A stretch of 64,000 nt of DNA from Pseudomonas sp. AOB-7 (GCF_003696305.1 NZ_RFFK01000010.1:62001-126000); one strand, 5' to 3'; positions 44,418 to 57,529 are shown, counted from the stretch's first letter. A program made the numbers and translations. Notes: generated by a model not told the origin, from the letters alone.

Positions 44418-44465
44418 TGCCGCCTTTCTAAAAGACCCCCTTTCTCAACAGGCACGAGGTGCGTG

Positions 44466-46357
<1,892 letters not shown>

Positions 46358-46358
<1 letters not shown>

Positions 46359-47002
46359 TGTCGGTCACTCAGCGTCACGCCGAAGAACTGCTGCAAGGCG
46401 CTCGCGAACTGGGCATCGAGCTCAGCGCCCGCCAGCAGGAACAGCTGCTCGCCTACCTGGGCCTGCTGATCAAGTGGAACAAAGCCTACAACCTCACCGC
46501 CGTGCGCGACCCCGACGAGATGGTGTCGCGCCACCTGCTCGACAGCCTGTCGGTGGTGCCCTTCGTCGCCGAGCTCGGCGACAACTGGCTGGACGTCGGC
46601 AGCGGCGGCGGCATGCCCGGCATTCCCTTGGCGATCCTGTTCCCCGAGCGGCGTTTCACCCTGCTCGACTCCAACGGCAAGAAGACTCGCTTCCTGATCC
46701 AGGTGAAGCTGGAGCTGAAACTCGCCAACCTCGAAGTTGTCCACAGCCGGGTCGAGGCGTTTCAGCCCGAGCGGCCGTTCGACGGCATCAGCTCGCGAGC
46801 CTTCAGCAGCCTGGCAGACTTCAGCACCTGGACCCGCCACCTCGGCAGCGCCGACACCCACTGGCTGGCGATGAAGGGCGTGCACCCGGACGACGAGCTG
46901 CAGGCGCTGCCGGCGGACTTCCGTCTCAGTGCCACCCACGTGCTGCGGGTTCCCGGTTGCCAAGGCCAGCGCCATCTGTTGATACTGCGTCGCTCGGTCT
47001 AA
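46358..47002 (+). CDS. rsmG: 16S rRNA m7G527 methyltransferase
   Basis: RsmG (GidB) methylates G527 of 16S rRNA. The 214-residue SAM-dependent enzyme has KWNKAYNLTAVRDP, HLLDSL and the SAM loop DVGSGGGMPGIPLAI near residues 72-86. It is coupled to mnmG by a one-base TGATG overlap and is 11 bp before parA. Confidence 0.97.
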
Positions 47003-47013
47003 GGGGAAAGAAG

Positions 47014-47802
47014 ATGGCCAAGGTATTCGCGATCGCCAACCAGAAAGGCGGGGTGGGCAAGACCACGACGTGCATCAACCTGGCCGCCTCGCTGGTGGCG
47101 ACCAAGCGCCGGGTGCTGTTGATCGACCTCGACCCGCAGGGCAACGCGACCATGGGCAGCGGCGTCGACAAGCACGGCTTGGAGCACTCGATCTACGACG
47201 TGCTGATCGGCGAATGCGACCTCGGCCAGGCCATGCAGTTCTCCGAGCACGGCGGCTACCAGCTGCTGCCGGCCAACCGCGACCTCACCGCCGCGGAGGT
47301 CGCCCTGCTCGAGATGAAGATGAAGGAGAGCCGCCTGCGTTACGCCCTGGCGCCGATCCGCGAGAACTACGACTACGTCCTCATCGACTGCCCGCCGTCG
47401 CTGTCGATGCTGACCATCAACGCCCTGGTCGCCGCCGACGGCGTGATCATCCCCATGCAGTGCGAGTACTACGCGCTCGAGGGCCTCTCGGACCTGGTCA
47501 ACAGCATCCAGCGCATCGCCCAGCTGCTCAATCCCAAGCTGCAGATCGAAGGCCTGCTGCGCACCATGTACGACCCGCGCATCAGCCTGACCAACGACGT
47601 CAGCGCCCAGCTCAAGGAACACTTCGGCGACAAGCTGTACGACGCGGTGATCCCGCGCAATGTGCGCCTGGCCGAGGCGCCGAGCTTCGGCATGCCGGCG
47701 CTGGTCTACGACAAACAATCCCGTGGCGCCATCGCCTACCTGGCGCTGGCCGGCGAACTGGTGCGCCGTCAGCGCTCCGCCGCGAAAACCGCTACCGCTT
47801 AA
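47014..47802 (+). CDS. parA: Chromosome partition ATPase ParA (Soj)
   Basis: ParA is a deviant Walker ATPase that moves ParB-parS complexes. The 262-residue protein shows the signature-lysine P-loop KGGVGKTT (about 11-18), DLDPQGNAT and DCPPSLS motifs and lacks an N-terminal HTH, as in chromosomal ParA. It is in an operon with parB, 11 bp downstream. The sites it acts on are the parS copies in recF. Confidence 0.97.
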   Translation: MAKVFAIANQKGGVGKTTTCINLAASLVATKRRVLLIDLDPQGNATMGSGVDKHGLEHSIYDVLIGECDLGQAMQFSEHGGYQLLPANRDLTAAEVALLEMKMKESRLRYALAPIRENYDYVLIDCPPSLSMLTINALVAADGVIIPMQCEYYALEGLSDLVNSIQRIAQLLNPKLQIEGLLRTMYDPRISLTNDVSAQLKEHFGDKLYDAVIPRNVRLAEAPSFGMPALVYDKQSRGAIAYLALAGELVRRQRSAAKTATA

Positions 47803-47813
47803 GGAACCCCCGC

Positions 47814-48683
47814 ATGGCTGCGAAGAAACGAGGTCTGGGACGAGGCCTGGACGCCCTGCTCGGCGGCACCAGTGTCGCCGCCCTGCAGGAAGAGGCCGCC
47901 CAGGTCGACAATCGCGAACTGCAGTACGTGCCGCTGGAGCTGATCCAGCGCGGCAAGTACCAGCCGCGCCGCGACATGGACCAGACCGCTCTGGAAGAGC
48001 TGGCCGCCTCGATCCGCGCTCAGGGCGTGATGCAACCCATAGTCTTGCGCCCCATCGGCGGCGGTCGCTTCGAGATCGTCGCCGGCGAACGGCGCTGGCG
48101 GGCCAGCCAGCTGGCTGGCCAGGACAAGATCCCGGCCATGGTCCGCGAACTGCCGGACGAAGCCGCCATCGCCATGGCGCTGATCGAGAACATCCAGCGC
48201 GAAGACCTCAACCCGATCGAGGAAGCCGTGGCCCTGCAGCGCCTGCAGCAGGAGTTCGAGCTGACCCAGCAGCAGGTCGCCGATGCCGTCGGCAAGTCGC
48301 GCGTCACCATCACCAACCTGCTGCGCCTGATCGCCCTGCCGGAGGAGATCAAGACCCTGCTGTCGCACGGCGACCTGGAGATGGGCCATGCCCGCGCGTT
48401 GCTCGGTTTACCCCTGGAACAGCAGGTGGAAGCGGCGCGACACGTTGTCGCACGCGGCCTCACCGTTCGTCAGACCGAAGCCCTGGTGCGCCAGTGGCTG
48501 ACAGCCAAGCCGGCACCGACCAAGGCCAAGGCCGATCCGGACATCAGTCGCCTCGAACAGCGCCTGGCGGAGCGTCTAGGCTCGCCTGTGCAGATAAAGC
48601 ACGGCAGCAAGGGCAAGGGTCAGCTGGTGATCCGCTACAACTCCCTCGACGAATTGCAGGGCGTGCTCGCCCATATCCGCTGA
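47814..48683 (+). CDS. parB: Chromosome partition protein ParB (Spo0J)
   Basis: ParB is a CTPase that loads at parS and spreads. The 289-residue protein begins AAKKRGLGRGLDALLGG, has the GERRWRAS CTP-binding box near residue 85, the ENIQREDLNPIEEA motif, a central HTH (TQQQVADAVGKSRVTITNLLR) and a C-terminal dimer domain. It follows parA directly. Confidence 0.97.
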   Translation: MAAKKRGLGRGLDALLGGTSVAALQEEAAQVDNRELQYVPLELIQRGKYQPRRDMDQTALEELAASIRAQGVMQPIVLRPIGGGRFEIVAGERRWRASQLAGQDKIPAMVRELPDEAAIAMALIENIQREDLNPIEEAVALQRLQQEFELTQQQVADAVGKSRVTITNLLRLIALPEEIKTLLSHGDLEMGHARALLGLPLEQQVEAARHVVARGLTVRQTEALVRQWLTAKPAPTKAKADPDISRLEQRLAERLGSPVQIKHGSKGKGQLVIRYNSLDELQGVLAHIR

Positions 48684-48738
48684 AACAATTGGCCACATCT
48701 GGCCATGTAGCGCACGGTCGGAAATCACTACCCGGCAG

Positions 48739-48767
48739 TTGAATGGGGGGGATAGGCCCCCTATACT
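48739..48767 (+). promoter_or_regulatory. Sigma-70 promoter of the atp operon
   Basis: TTGAAT (48739-48744) and TATACT (48762-48767) with a 17-bp spacer lie 76 bp before atpI. GGGGG/CCCCC arms in the spacer form a small hairpin. Confidence 0.78.
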
Positions 48768-48842
48768 CTGCGCGCAATTTTGTTGGCACTTTTTATGCCA
48801 ATTCATTGAGTTAAAGCGGTCGAGAGTCGAGGAACCCAGTTG

Positions 48843-49247
48843 ATGGAACGCCGTATGCCGAAGCGCCGGCCCTTCCATCGTTTACCGGTGTTCCCGGTTC
48901 TGCTGGCACAGTTGATCGTGCTGCTGTTGGCCGCATTGGTGGCGTGGCAATCGCTGGGGAGCGTTGCCGGTTATTCGGCGTTGTTGGGCGGCATGATCGC
49001 CTGGTTGCCGAATCTGTATTTCGCCCATAAGGCGTTCCGCTTCAGCGGCGCGCGGGCGGCTAGAGAGATCGTCCGTTCGTTCTATGCGGGCGAAGCGGGA
49101 AAACTGATTCTGACGTTCGTGCTGTTCGCACTGACGTTTGCGGGCGTGAAACCCCTGGAGGCACCGGTTCTGTTCGGTGTCTACCTGCTGACCCTGCTGG
49201 TCAGCTGGTTCGCCCCGTTGCTGATAACAAAATTTTCACGACCTTAA
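48843..49247 (+). CDS. atpI: ATP synthase protein I
   Basis: AtpI is a small membrane protein that assists c-ring assembly. The 134-residue protein has four hydrophobic segments and the conserved FYAGEAGKLILT stretch near residue 78. It is the first gene of the complete atpIBEFHAGDC operon. The ATG at 48843 was used; the preceding TTG has no better ribosome site. Confidence 0.92.
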   Translation: MERRMPKRRPFHRLPVFPVLLAQLIVLLLAALVAWQSLGSVAGYSALLGGMIAWLPNLYFAHKAFRFSGARAAREIVRSFYAGEAGKLILTFVLFALTFAGVKPLEAPVLFGVYLLTLLVSWFAPLLITKFSRP

Positions 49248-49264
49248 AGCGTTCGAGGCAAATA

Positions 49265-50131
49265 ATGGCAGCAGATACCGCTTCGGGTTACATCCAGCAC
49301 CACCTGACGAACCTGACCTTCGGTCAGCATCCGGTGAATGGCTGGAGTTTCGCCCACACCGCAAAGGAAGCCCAGGAAATGGGTTTCTGGGCCTTCCACG
49401 TCGATACCCTGGCGGTGTCGGTGGTGCTCGGCCTGATCTTCATTCTTCTGTTCCGCCTGGCGGCGAGGAAAGCGACGTCCGGGCAACCGGGCGGCCTGCA
49501 GAACTTCGTCGAAGTGCTGGTGGAGTTCGTCGACGGCAGCGTCAAGGACACCTTCCACGGGCGTAACCCGCTGATCGCCCCGCTGGCCCTGACCATCTTC
49601 GTCTGGGTCTTCTTGATGAACTTCATGGACCTGATCCCGGTCGACTGGCTGCCGATGCTGGCCGCCACCATCGCCGGCGACCCTCACCTGTACTTCCGCG
49701 TGGTACCGACCACCGACCCGAACGCCACCCTGGGCCTGGCCCTGTCGGTGTTCGCCCTGATCCTGTTCTACAGCGTCAAGGTCAAGGGCATCGGCGGTTT
49801 CCTCGGCGAGCTGACCATGCACCCGTTCAGCTCGAACAACATCGCCATGAAGATCCTGCTGATCCCGGTGAACTTCCTGCTCGAGTTCGTCACCCTGATC
49901 GCCAAGCCGGTGTCCCTGGCCCTGCGTCTGTTCGGCAACCTGTATGCCGGCGAACTGATCTTCATCCTGATCGCCATCATGTACAGCGGCGGCCTGCTGC
50001 TCGGCGGTCTGGGCGGTGTGCTGCAGCTGGCCTGGGCCATCTTCCACATCCTGATCATCGTGCTGCAAGCGTTCATCTTCATGATGCTGACCATCGTCTA
50101 CCTGTCGATGGCGCACGAAGATAACCACTAA
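49265..50131 (+). CDS. atpB: ATP synthase Fo subunit a
   Basis: Subunit a forms the proton half-channels of Fo. The 288-residue membrane protein carries the essential arginine in LALRLFGNLYAGELI near residue 222 and the MNFMDLIPVDWLP block near 119. It lies in the atp operon, 17 bp after atpI. Confidence 0.98.
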   Translation: MAADTASGYIQHHLTNLTFGQHPVNGWSFAHTAKEAQEMGFWAFHVDTLAVSVVLGLIFILLFRLAARKATSGQPGGLQNFVEVLVEFVDGSVKDTFHGRNPLIAPLALTIFVWVFLMNFMDLIPVDWLPMLAATIAGDPHLYFRVVPTTDPNATLGLALSVFALILFYSVKVKGIGGFLGELTMHPFSSNNIAMKILLIPVNFLLEFVTLIAKPVSLALRLFGNLYAGELIFILIAIMYSGGLLLGGLGGVLQLAWAIFHILIIVLQAFIFMMLTIVYLSMAHEDNH

Positions 50132-50279
50132 GCCGTAACAAGTTCCGCGGCGTCGCCCCAGGCGGCGCCTGCCAGGACAAACCCCGCGGCCACGGCCTCG
50201 GGGCAGCTGTAAACAAACGATTTCGCTTTACCGCTTCAACAAAAACCTTAACCAATACGACTGTAAGTCGGGAGGAAAA

Positions 50280-50537
50280 ATGGAAACTGTAGTTGGTTTG
50301 ACCGCTATCGCCGTTGCACTGCTGATCGGCCTGGGTGCCCTGGGTACCGCCATCGGTTTCGGTCTGCTGGGTGGCAAGTTCCTGGAAGGCGCTGCGCGTC
50401 AGCCGGAAATGGTTCCGATGCTGCAAGTGAAAATGTTCATCGTCGCCGGTCTGCTCGACGCCGTGACCATGATCGGTGTTGGTATCGCACTGTTCTTCAC
50501 CTTCGCGAACCCCTTCGTTGGTCAAATCGCAGGCTGA
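50280..50537 (+). CDS. atpE: ATP synthase Fo subunit c
   Basis: Subunit c forms the rotor ring. The 85-residue hairpin has the RQPE polar loop (R40-E43) and the proton-carrying D60 in [10 protein letters not shown] strong GGGAGGAAAAATG start and an A/C-rich 148-bp leader after atpB probably raise translation to supply the many copies needed. Confidence 0.98.
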
Positions 50538-50593
50538 TTCACTCGCTTCCGAGTGAATTGGTGTGACGGACAACGAACGAGCGAGGTGTTGGC

Positions 50594-51064
50594 GTGAACA
50601 TTAATGCAACCCTGATTGGCCAGTCCGTTGCCTTCTTCATCTTCGTGCTGTTCTGCATGAAGTTCGTATGGCCTCCGGTCATTACGGCTCTGCAGGAACG
50701 CCAGAAGAAGATCGCAGACGGCTTGGACGCTGCCAACCGCGCGGCTCGTGATCTGGAGCTGGCCCACGAGAAAGTGGCCCAGCAACTGCGCGACGCCAAA
50801 GGTCAGGCTGCCGAAATCATCGAGCAGGCCAAGAAGCGCGCGGCGCAGATCGTCGACGAAGCCCGTGATCAGGCCCGTGGCGAAGCTGACCGTGTGAAGG
50901 CTCAGGCTCAGGCCGAGATCGAACAGGAAATCAACGGCATCAAAGACGCCCTGCGCGCCCAAGTGGGCAGCCTGGCGGTCAGCGGTGCAGAGAAGATCCT
51001 GGGCGCATCCATCGACCAAAGCGCGCATGCGGAGCTGGTTAACAAACTGGCAGCCGAAATTTAA
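50594..51064 (+). CDS. atpF: ATP synthase Fo subunit b
   Basis: Subunit b is the peripheral stalk. The 156-residue protein has one N-terminal membrane helix (about 5-27) and a long Ala/Gln/Lys-rich coiled coil. The GTG start at 50594 is preceded by GAGGTGTTGG. It precedes atpH by 14 bp. Confidence 0.97.
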   Translation: MNINATLIGQSVAFFIFVLFCMKFVWPPVITALQERQKKIADGLDAANRAARDLELAHEKVAQQLRDAKGQAAEIIEQAKKRAAQIVDEARDQARGEADRVKAQAQAEIEQEINGIKDALRAQVGSLAVSGAEKILGASIDQSAHAELVNKLAAEI

Positions 51065-51078
51065 GCGAGGGCGCGATC

Positions 51079-51615
51079 ATGGCAGAACTGACCACGCTGG
51101 CCCGACCTTACGCTAAGGCTGCCTTCGAGCACGCCCAGGCCCACCAGCAACTGGCCAATTGGTCAGCCATGCTCGGCCTGGCTGCAGCGGTGTCGCTCGA
51201 CGACACCATGCAGCGCGTGCTCAAGGCCCCGCGTCTGACGAGTACAGAAAAGGCCACCGCCTTCATCGAGGTGTGTGGCGACAAGTTCGACGCCCAGGCA
51301 CAGAACTTCATCCATGTCGTCGCCGAGAACGACCGTCTGGCCCTGTTGCCGGACATCTTCGCCCAGTTCGAGCTGTACAAGGCCGAGCAGGAGAAGTCGA
51401 TCGACGTGGATGTCACCAGTGCCTTCGCATTGAGCGATGAACAGCAAGACAAACTCGCCAAGGTTCTCAGTGCACGGCTCGGCCGAGAAGTGCGTCTGCA
51501 CGCCGCGGAAGATGCCACCTTGATCGGTGGTGTACTGATCCGCGCCGGCGACCTGGTTATCGATGGCTCAGTTCGCGGCAAACTCGCGAAGCTGGCCGAA
51601 GCATTGAAATCTTGA
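51079..51615 (+). CDS. atpH: ATP synthase F1 subunit delta
   Basis: Subunit delta links the peripheral stalk to F1. The 178-residue protein has the family's N-terminal ARPYAKAAFEHA and the C-terminal GGVLIRAGDLVIDGSVRGKL motif. It lies between atpF and atpA, with a 21-bp gap to atpA. Confidence 0.97.
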   Translation: MAELTTLARPYAKAAFEHAQAHQQLANWSAMLGLAAAVSLDDTMQRVLKAPRLTSTEKATAFIEVCGDKFDAQAQNFIHVVAENDRLALLPDIFAQFELYKAEQEKSIDVDVTSAFALSDEQQDKLAKVLSARLGREVRLHAAEDATLIGGVLIRAGDLVIDGSVRGKLAKLAEALKS

Positions 51616-51636
51616 GTTTGAAGGGGCAGCAGAGCT

Positions 51637-53181
<1,545 letters not shown>

Positions 53182-53231
53182 GCCGCAGCGGGCGTCGCGA
53201 GACGCCCGCCTGCTAACCCGATAGGTGTCAA

Positions 53232-54092
53232 ATGGCAGGCGCAAAAGAGATTCGCAGCAAGATTGCGAGCATCAAAAGCACGCAGAAGATCACCAGCGCC
53301 ATGGAAAAGGTGGCGGTCAGCAAGATGCGCAAGGCACAACAGCGCATGGCAGCTAGCCGTCCCTACGCGGAGCGTATCCGCCAGGTGATTGGTCATCTGG
53401 CCAACGCCAACCCGGAGTACCGCCATCCCTTCATGGTCGAGCGCGAAGTAAAACGTGCCGGTTATGTGGTGGTGAGCAGTGACCGCGGTCTGTGCGGTGG
53501 TCTGAACACCAACCTGTTCAAGGCCCTGGTCAGGGACATGGCGAAAGATCGCGAGCAAGGCGTGGAGATCGATCTCTGCGTGATTGGCTCCAAGGGCGCG
53601 GCATTCTTCCGCAACTTTGGTGGCAATGTGGTTGCTGCGATCAGCCACCTCGGCGAGGAGCCGTCGATCAACGACCTGATCGGTAGCGTCAAGGTCATGC
53701 TCGATGCCTACCTCGAAGGGCGTATCGACCGTCTGTCCGTGGTCTCGAACAAGTTCATCAACACCATGACGCAGAAGCCGACGGTGGAACAGTTAATTCC
53801 GCTGGTGGCCGATCCGGATCAAGAGCTCAAGCATCACTGGGACTATCTGTACGAGCCCGATGCCAAGGAGCTGCTCGACGGTCTGATGGTTCGCTACGTC
53901 GAATCGCAGGTGTACCAGGCGGTGGTCGAGAACAACGCGGCCGAGCAGGCTGCGCGGATGATCGCGATGAAGAACGCCACCGACAACGCCGGTGAACTGA
54001 TCAGCGATTTGCAGCTGATCTACAACAAGGCGCGTCAGGCAGCGATCACCCAAGAGATTTCGGAAATCGTCGGCGGCGCTGCCGCGGTTTAA
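53232..54092 (+). CDS. atpG: ATP synthase F1 subunit gamma
   Basis: Gamma is the rotary shaft. The 286-residue protein has the N-terminal helix KEIRSKIASIKSTQKITSAM and the C-terminal helix with MKNATDNAGELISDLQL, which together form the coiled-coil axle. It is 50 bp after atpA and 30 bp before atpD. Confidence 0.98.
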   Translation: MAGAKEIRSKIASIKSTQKITSAMEKVAVSKMRKAQQRMAASRPYAERIRQVIGHLANANPEYRHPFMVEREVKRAGYVVVSSDRGLCGGLNTNLFKALVRDMAKDREQGVEIDLCVIGSKGAAFFRNFGGNVVAAISHLGEEPSINDLIGSVKVMLDAYLEGRIDRLSVVSNKFINTMTQKPTVEQLIPLVADPDQELKHHWDYLYEPDAKELLDGLMVRYVESQVYQAVVENNAAEQAARMIAMKNATDNAGELISDLQLIYNKARQAAITQEISEIVGGAAAV

Positions 54093-54122
54093 GAACGGTT
54101 CAAATATTCAGAGGAACCAAAG

Positions 54123-55499
54123 ATGAGTAGCGGACGTATCGTTCAAATCATCGGCGCCGTTATCGACGTGGAATTCCCGCGTGATCAGGTGCCAGCCGTA
54201 TACGAGGCGCTGAAAGTAGTCGGCGCCGAAACCACCCTGGAAGTCCAGCAGCAGCTGGGCGACGGCGTGGTGCGTTCCATTGCGATGGGTTCGACCGAAG
54301 GCCTCAAGCGTGGCCTGGACGTCACCCGCACCCACAAGGCCATCTCGGTACCGGTCGGTAAAGCGACCCTGGGCCGAATTATGGACGTGCTGGGCAACCC
54401 GATCGACGAAGCCGGCCCGATTGGCGAAGAAGAGCAGTGGGAAATCCACCGCGCTGCGCCGAGCTATGCCGAGCAAGCCGGCGGCAACGAGCTGCTGGAA
54501 ACCGGCATCAAGGTGATCGACCTGGTCTGCCCGTTCGCCAAGGGCGGTAAGGTCGGTCTGTTCGGTGGCGCCGGTGTGGGCAAGACCGTGAACATGATGG
54601 AACTGATCCGTAACATCGCCATCGAGCACAGCGGTTATTCCGTGTTCGCTGGTGTGGGCGAGCGTACCCGTGAGGGTAACGACTTCTACCACGAGATGAA
54701 GGACTCCAACGTTCTCGACAAGGTAGCCCTGGTCTACGGTCAGATGAACGAGCCGCCAGGCAACCGTCTGCGCGTGGCGCTGACCGGCCTGACCATGGCC
54801 GAGAAGTTCCGTGACGAGGGTCGCGACGTACTGCTGTTCGTCGACAACATCTACCGTTACACCCTGGCCGGTACCGAAGTATCCGCACTGCTCGGCCGTA
54901 TGCCGTCGGCAGTAGGTTACCAGCCGACCCTGGCCGAAGAGATGGGCGTTCTGCAGGAGCGCATCACCTCCACCAAGAAAGGCTCGATCACCTCGATCCA
55001 GGCCGTCTACGTACCTGCGGACGACCTGACCGACCCGAGCCCGGCGACCACCTTCGCCCACTTGGACGCCACCGTCGTACTGTCCCGTGACATCGCTTCC
55101 CTGGGTATCTACCCGGCCGTTGACCCGCTGGACTCCACCAGCCGTCAGCTGGACCCGAACGTCATCGGCAACGAACACTACGAGACCGCTCGTGGCGTTC
55201 AGTACGTGCTGCAGCGTTACAAGGAACTGAAGGACATCATCGCCATCCTCGGTATGGACGAGCTGTCCGAGTCGGACAAGCAGCTGGTATCGCGCGCTCG
55301 TAAGATCCAGCGTTTCCTGTCCCAGCCGTTCTTCGTGGCCGAAGTCTTCACCGGTTCGCCGGGCAAGTACGTGTCCCTCAAGGACACCATCGCCGGCTTC
55401 AGCGGCATTCTCAAGGGCGACTACGACCACCTGCCGGAACAAGCGTTCTACATGGTTGGCGGCATCGAAGAAGCCATCGAGAAGGCGAAGAAACTGTAA
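54123..55499 (+). CDS. atpD: ATP synthase F1 subunit beta
   Basis: Beta is the catalytic subunit. The 458-residue protein has Walker A GGAGVGKT (about 149-156), the catalytic Glu in GVGERTREGND, LLFVDNIYR Walker B and the ALLGRMPSAVGYQPTL loop. The ribosome site AGAGGAACC is close to consensus. Confidence 0.98.
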   Translation: MSSGRIVQIIGAVIDVEFPRDQVPAVYEALKVVGAETTLEVQQQLGDGVVRSIAMGSTEGLKRGLDVTRTHKAISVPVGKATLGRIMDVLGNPIDEAGPIGEEEQWEIHRAAPSYAEQAGGNELLETGIKVIDLVCPFAKGGKVGLFGGAGVGKTVNMMELIRNIAIEHSGYSVFAGVGERTREGNDFYHEMKDSNVLDKVALVYGQMNEPPGNRLRVALTGLTMAEKFRDEGRDVLLFVDNIYRYTLAGTEVSALLGRMPSAVGYQPTLAEEMGVLQERITSTKKGSITSIQAVYVPADDLTDPSPATTFAHLDATVVLSRDIASLGIYPAVDPLDSTSRQLDPNVIGNEHYETARGVQYVLQRYKELKDIIAILGMDELSESDKQLVSRARKIQRFLSQPFFVAEVFTGSPGKYVSLKDTIAGFSGILKGDYDHLPEQAFYMVGGIEEAIEKAKKL

Positions 55500-55533
55500 T
55501 CACCCTATGCGCCCGGCGACGGGCGCATCAGGT

Positions 55534-55553
55534 TGTGGATAAACTTGTCCACA
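55534..55553. other. Opposed DnaA boxes in the atpD-atpC gap
   Basis: TGTGGATAA (perfect, minus-type, 55534-55542) faces TTGTCCACA (one mismatch, 55545-55553), forming TGTGGA...TCCACA symmetry within the 76-bp intergenic stretch of an operon. Binding is inferred. Confidence 0.5.
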
Positions 55554-55575
55554 GCCTGTCACGTGAGGCAAGCGT

Positions 55576-56001
55576 ATGGCTATGACAGTCCATTGCGATA
55601 TCGTCAGCGCGGAAGCGGAGATCTTCTCCGGCCTGGTCGAGATGGTGATTGCGCACGGCAACCTGGGTGATCTGGGTATCGCTCCGGGCCACGCGCCGCT
55701 GATCACCGACCTCAAGCCGGGTCCGATCCGCCTGATCAAGCAGGGCGGCGAAGCCGAGGTGTACTACATCTCCGGTGGCTTCCTCGAAGTGCAGCCGAAC
55801 ATGGTCAAGGTTCTCGCCGACACCGTGCAGCGTGCTGCCGATATCGACGAAGCCGCTGCCCAGGAGGCCCTCAAGGCCGCCGAGAAGGCCCTGCACCAGC
55901 AGGGCGCGGAATTCGACTACGGTTCCGCGGCTTCTCACCTGGCGGAGGTCGCGGCCCAGCTGCGTACCGTCCAGCAGCTGCGCAAGAAGTTCGGCGGCTA
56001 A
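55576..56001 (+). CDS. atpC: ATP synthase F1 subunit epsilon
   Basis: Epsilon is the inhibitory central-stalk subunit. The 141-residue protein has the N-terminal beta-sandwich (VHCDIVSAEAEIFSG, GHAPLITDLKPG) and the C-terminal two-helix domain (AAAQEALKAAEKAL). It is the last gene of the atp operon and is followed by a terminator. Confidence 0.97.
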   Translation: MAMTVHCDIVSAEAEIFSGLVEMVIAHGNLGDLGIAPGHAPLITDLKPGPIRLIKQGGEAEVYYISGGFLEVQPNMVKVLADTVQRAADIDEAAAQEALKAAEKALHQQGAEFDYGSAASHLAEVAAQLRTVQQLRKKFGG

Positions 56002-56028
56002 CGCCGGCGGCTTCAACCGCGTTGGGAG

Positions 56029-56058
56029 AAAGGGTAGCCTTGGCTACCCTTTTTCTTT
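56029..56058 (+). terminator. Terminator of the atp operon
   Basis: AAAGGGTAGCC/GGCTACCCTTT is followed by TTCTTT, 28 bp after the atpC stop. Confidence 0.88.
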
Positions 56059-56085
56059 GTCCGCCGTTTTTACCTTTGTCAGTCA

Positions 56086-56136
56086 GTAGCCCGGATGCAA
56101 TCCGGGACGATCACCCCCGGACCTGATCCGGGCTAC
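56086..56136. repeat. Compound REP palindrome before glmU
   Basis: Outer arms GTAGCCCGGAT (56086-56096) and ATCCGGGCTAC (56126-56136) flank an inner ATCCGGG...CCCGGA pair, so two hairpins are nested. It ends 17 bp before the glmU ATG. Confidence 0.75.
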
Positions 56137-56153
56137 AGATAGGATCTGCTTCC

Positions 56154-57515
56154 ATGTCGCTCGATATCGTTATCCTCGCCGCCGGTCAGGGCACGCGCAT
56201 GCGTTCCGCCCTGCCCAAGGTCCTGCACCCGGTCGCCGGCCAGTCCATGCTCGGCCATGTGATCGCCACCGCCCGTCAGCTGCAGCCGCAAGGCATCCAC
56301 GTGGTGATTGGCCATGGCGCCGAGCGGGTACGCGAGCGCCTGGCTGCCGACGACCTCAACTTCGTCCTGCAGGCCGAGCAGCTCGGCACCGGCCATGCCG
56401 TGGCCCAGGCGCTGCCGGCCTTGAGTGCCGAGCGCGTGCTGATCCTCTACGGCGACGTGCCGCTGATCGAAGCCGAGACCCTGCAGCGCCTGCTGGCCAA
56501 GGTGGCCGACGAGCAACTGGCCCTGCTCACCGTCGACCTGGTCGACCCCACCGGCTACGGCCGTATCGTCCGCGACGCGGCAGGCGTGGTCCAGGCCATA
56601 GTCGAGCACAAGGACGCCACCCCTGAGCAGCGGCAGATCTGCGAGGGCAACACCGGCATCCTCGCCGTGCCCGGCAAGCGCCTGGGCGACTGGCTCGGCC
56701 GCCTGTCCAACAGCAACGCCCAGGGCGAGTACTACCTCACCGACGTGATCGCCATGGCCGTGGCCGACGGCCTGCTGGTGGCCACCGAGCAGCCTCAGGA
56801 CGCCATGGAAGTGCAGGGCGCCAACGACCGCATCCAGCTCGCCGAGCTGGAGCGTCACTACCAGCAGCGCGCCGCGCGGCGCTTGATGGCCCAGGGCGTG
56901 ACCCTGCGCGACCCGGCACGTTTCGACCTGCGTGGCGAGGTGACGGTGGGCCGCGACGTGCTGATCGACGTCAACGTGATTCTCGAAGGCAGGGTGCTGA
57001 TCGAGGATTTTGTGTCGATCGGCCCGAACTGCGTGATCAAGGACTCGACCCTGCGCAAGGGCGCCATCGTCAAGGCCAACAGCCACCTGGAAGGCGCCGA
57101 GCTGGGCGAGGGCGCCGACTGCGGTCCGTTCGCCCGCCTGCGCCCTGGCGCCAGACTGGGGGCCAGGGCCCATGTCGGCAACTTCGTCGAGCTGAAGAAC
57201 GCGGTGCTCGGCGAGGGCGCCAAGGCCGGTCACCTGAGCTACCTGGGCGACGCCGAGATCGGCGCGCGGACCAATATCGGCGCCGGCACCATCACCTGCA
57301 ACTACGACGGCGCCAACAAGTTCCGCACGGTGATGGGCGAGGACGTGTTTATCGGCTCCAACAGCGCGCTGGTAGCGCCGGTGACCCTCGGCGACCGCGC
57401 CACCACCGGTGCCGGCTCGACCATCACCGCCGACGTGCCGGCCGACACCCTGGCCGTCGGCCGCGCCAAGCAGCGCAATATCGAAGGCTGGAAGCGGCCG
57501 ACCAAGAAGACCTGA
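56154..57515 (+). CDS. glmU: Bifunctional GlcNAc-1-P uridyltransferase / GlcN-1-P acetyltransferase
   Basis: GlmU makes UDP-GlcNAc for murein and LPS. The 453-residue protein has the N-terminal nucleotidyltransferase (LAAGQGTRMRSALPKVLHP, YGDVPLI) and, from about residue 250, the left-handed beta-helix acetyltransferase of hexapeptide repeats with the NYDGANK catalytic region near 385. The compound REP lies just before it. glmR and glmS of the same pathway follow. Confidence 0.97.
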   Translation: MSLDIVILAAGQGTRMRSALPKVLHPVAGQSMLGHVIATARQLQPQGIHVVIGHGAERVRERLAADDLNFVLQAEQLGTGHAVAQALPALSAERVLILYGDVPLIEAETLQRLLAKVADEQLALLTVDLVDPTGYGRIVRDAAGVVQAIVEHKDATPEQRQICEGNTGILAVPGKRLGDWLGRLSNSNAQGEYYLTDVIAMAVADGLLVATEQPQDAMEVQGANDRIQLAELERHYQQRAARRLMAQGVTLRDPARFDLRGEVTVGRDVLIDVNVILEGRVLIEDFVSIGPNCVIKDSTLRKGAIVKANSHLEGAELGEGADCGPFARLRPGARLGARAHVGNFVELKNAVLGEGAKAGHLSYLGDAEIGARTNIGAGTITCNYDGANKFRTVMGEDVFIGSNSALVAPVTLGDRATTGAGSTITADVPADTLAVGRAKQRNIEGWKRPTKKT

Positions 57516-57529
57516 CGGAGCCGGCAAGG

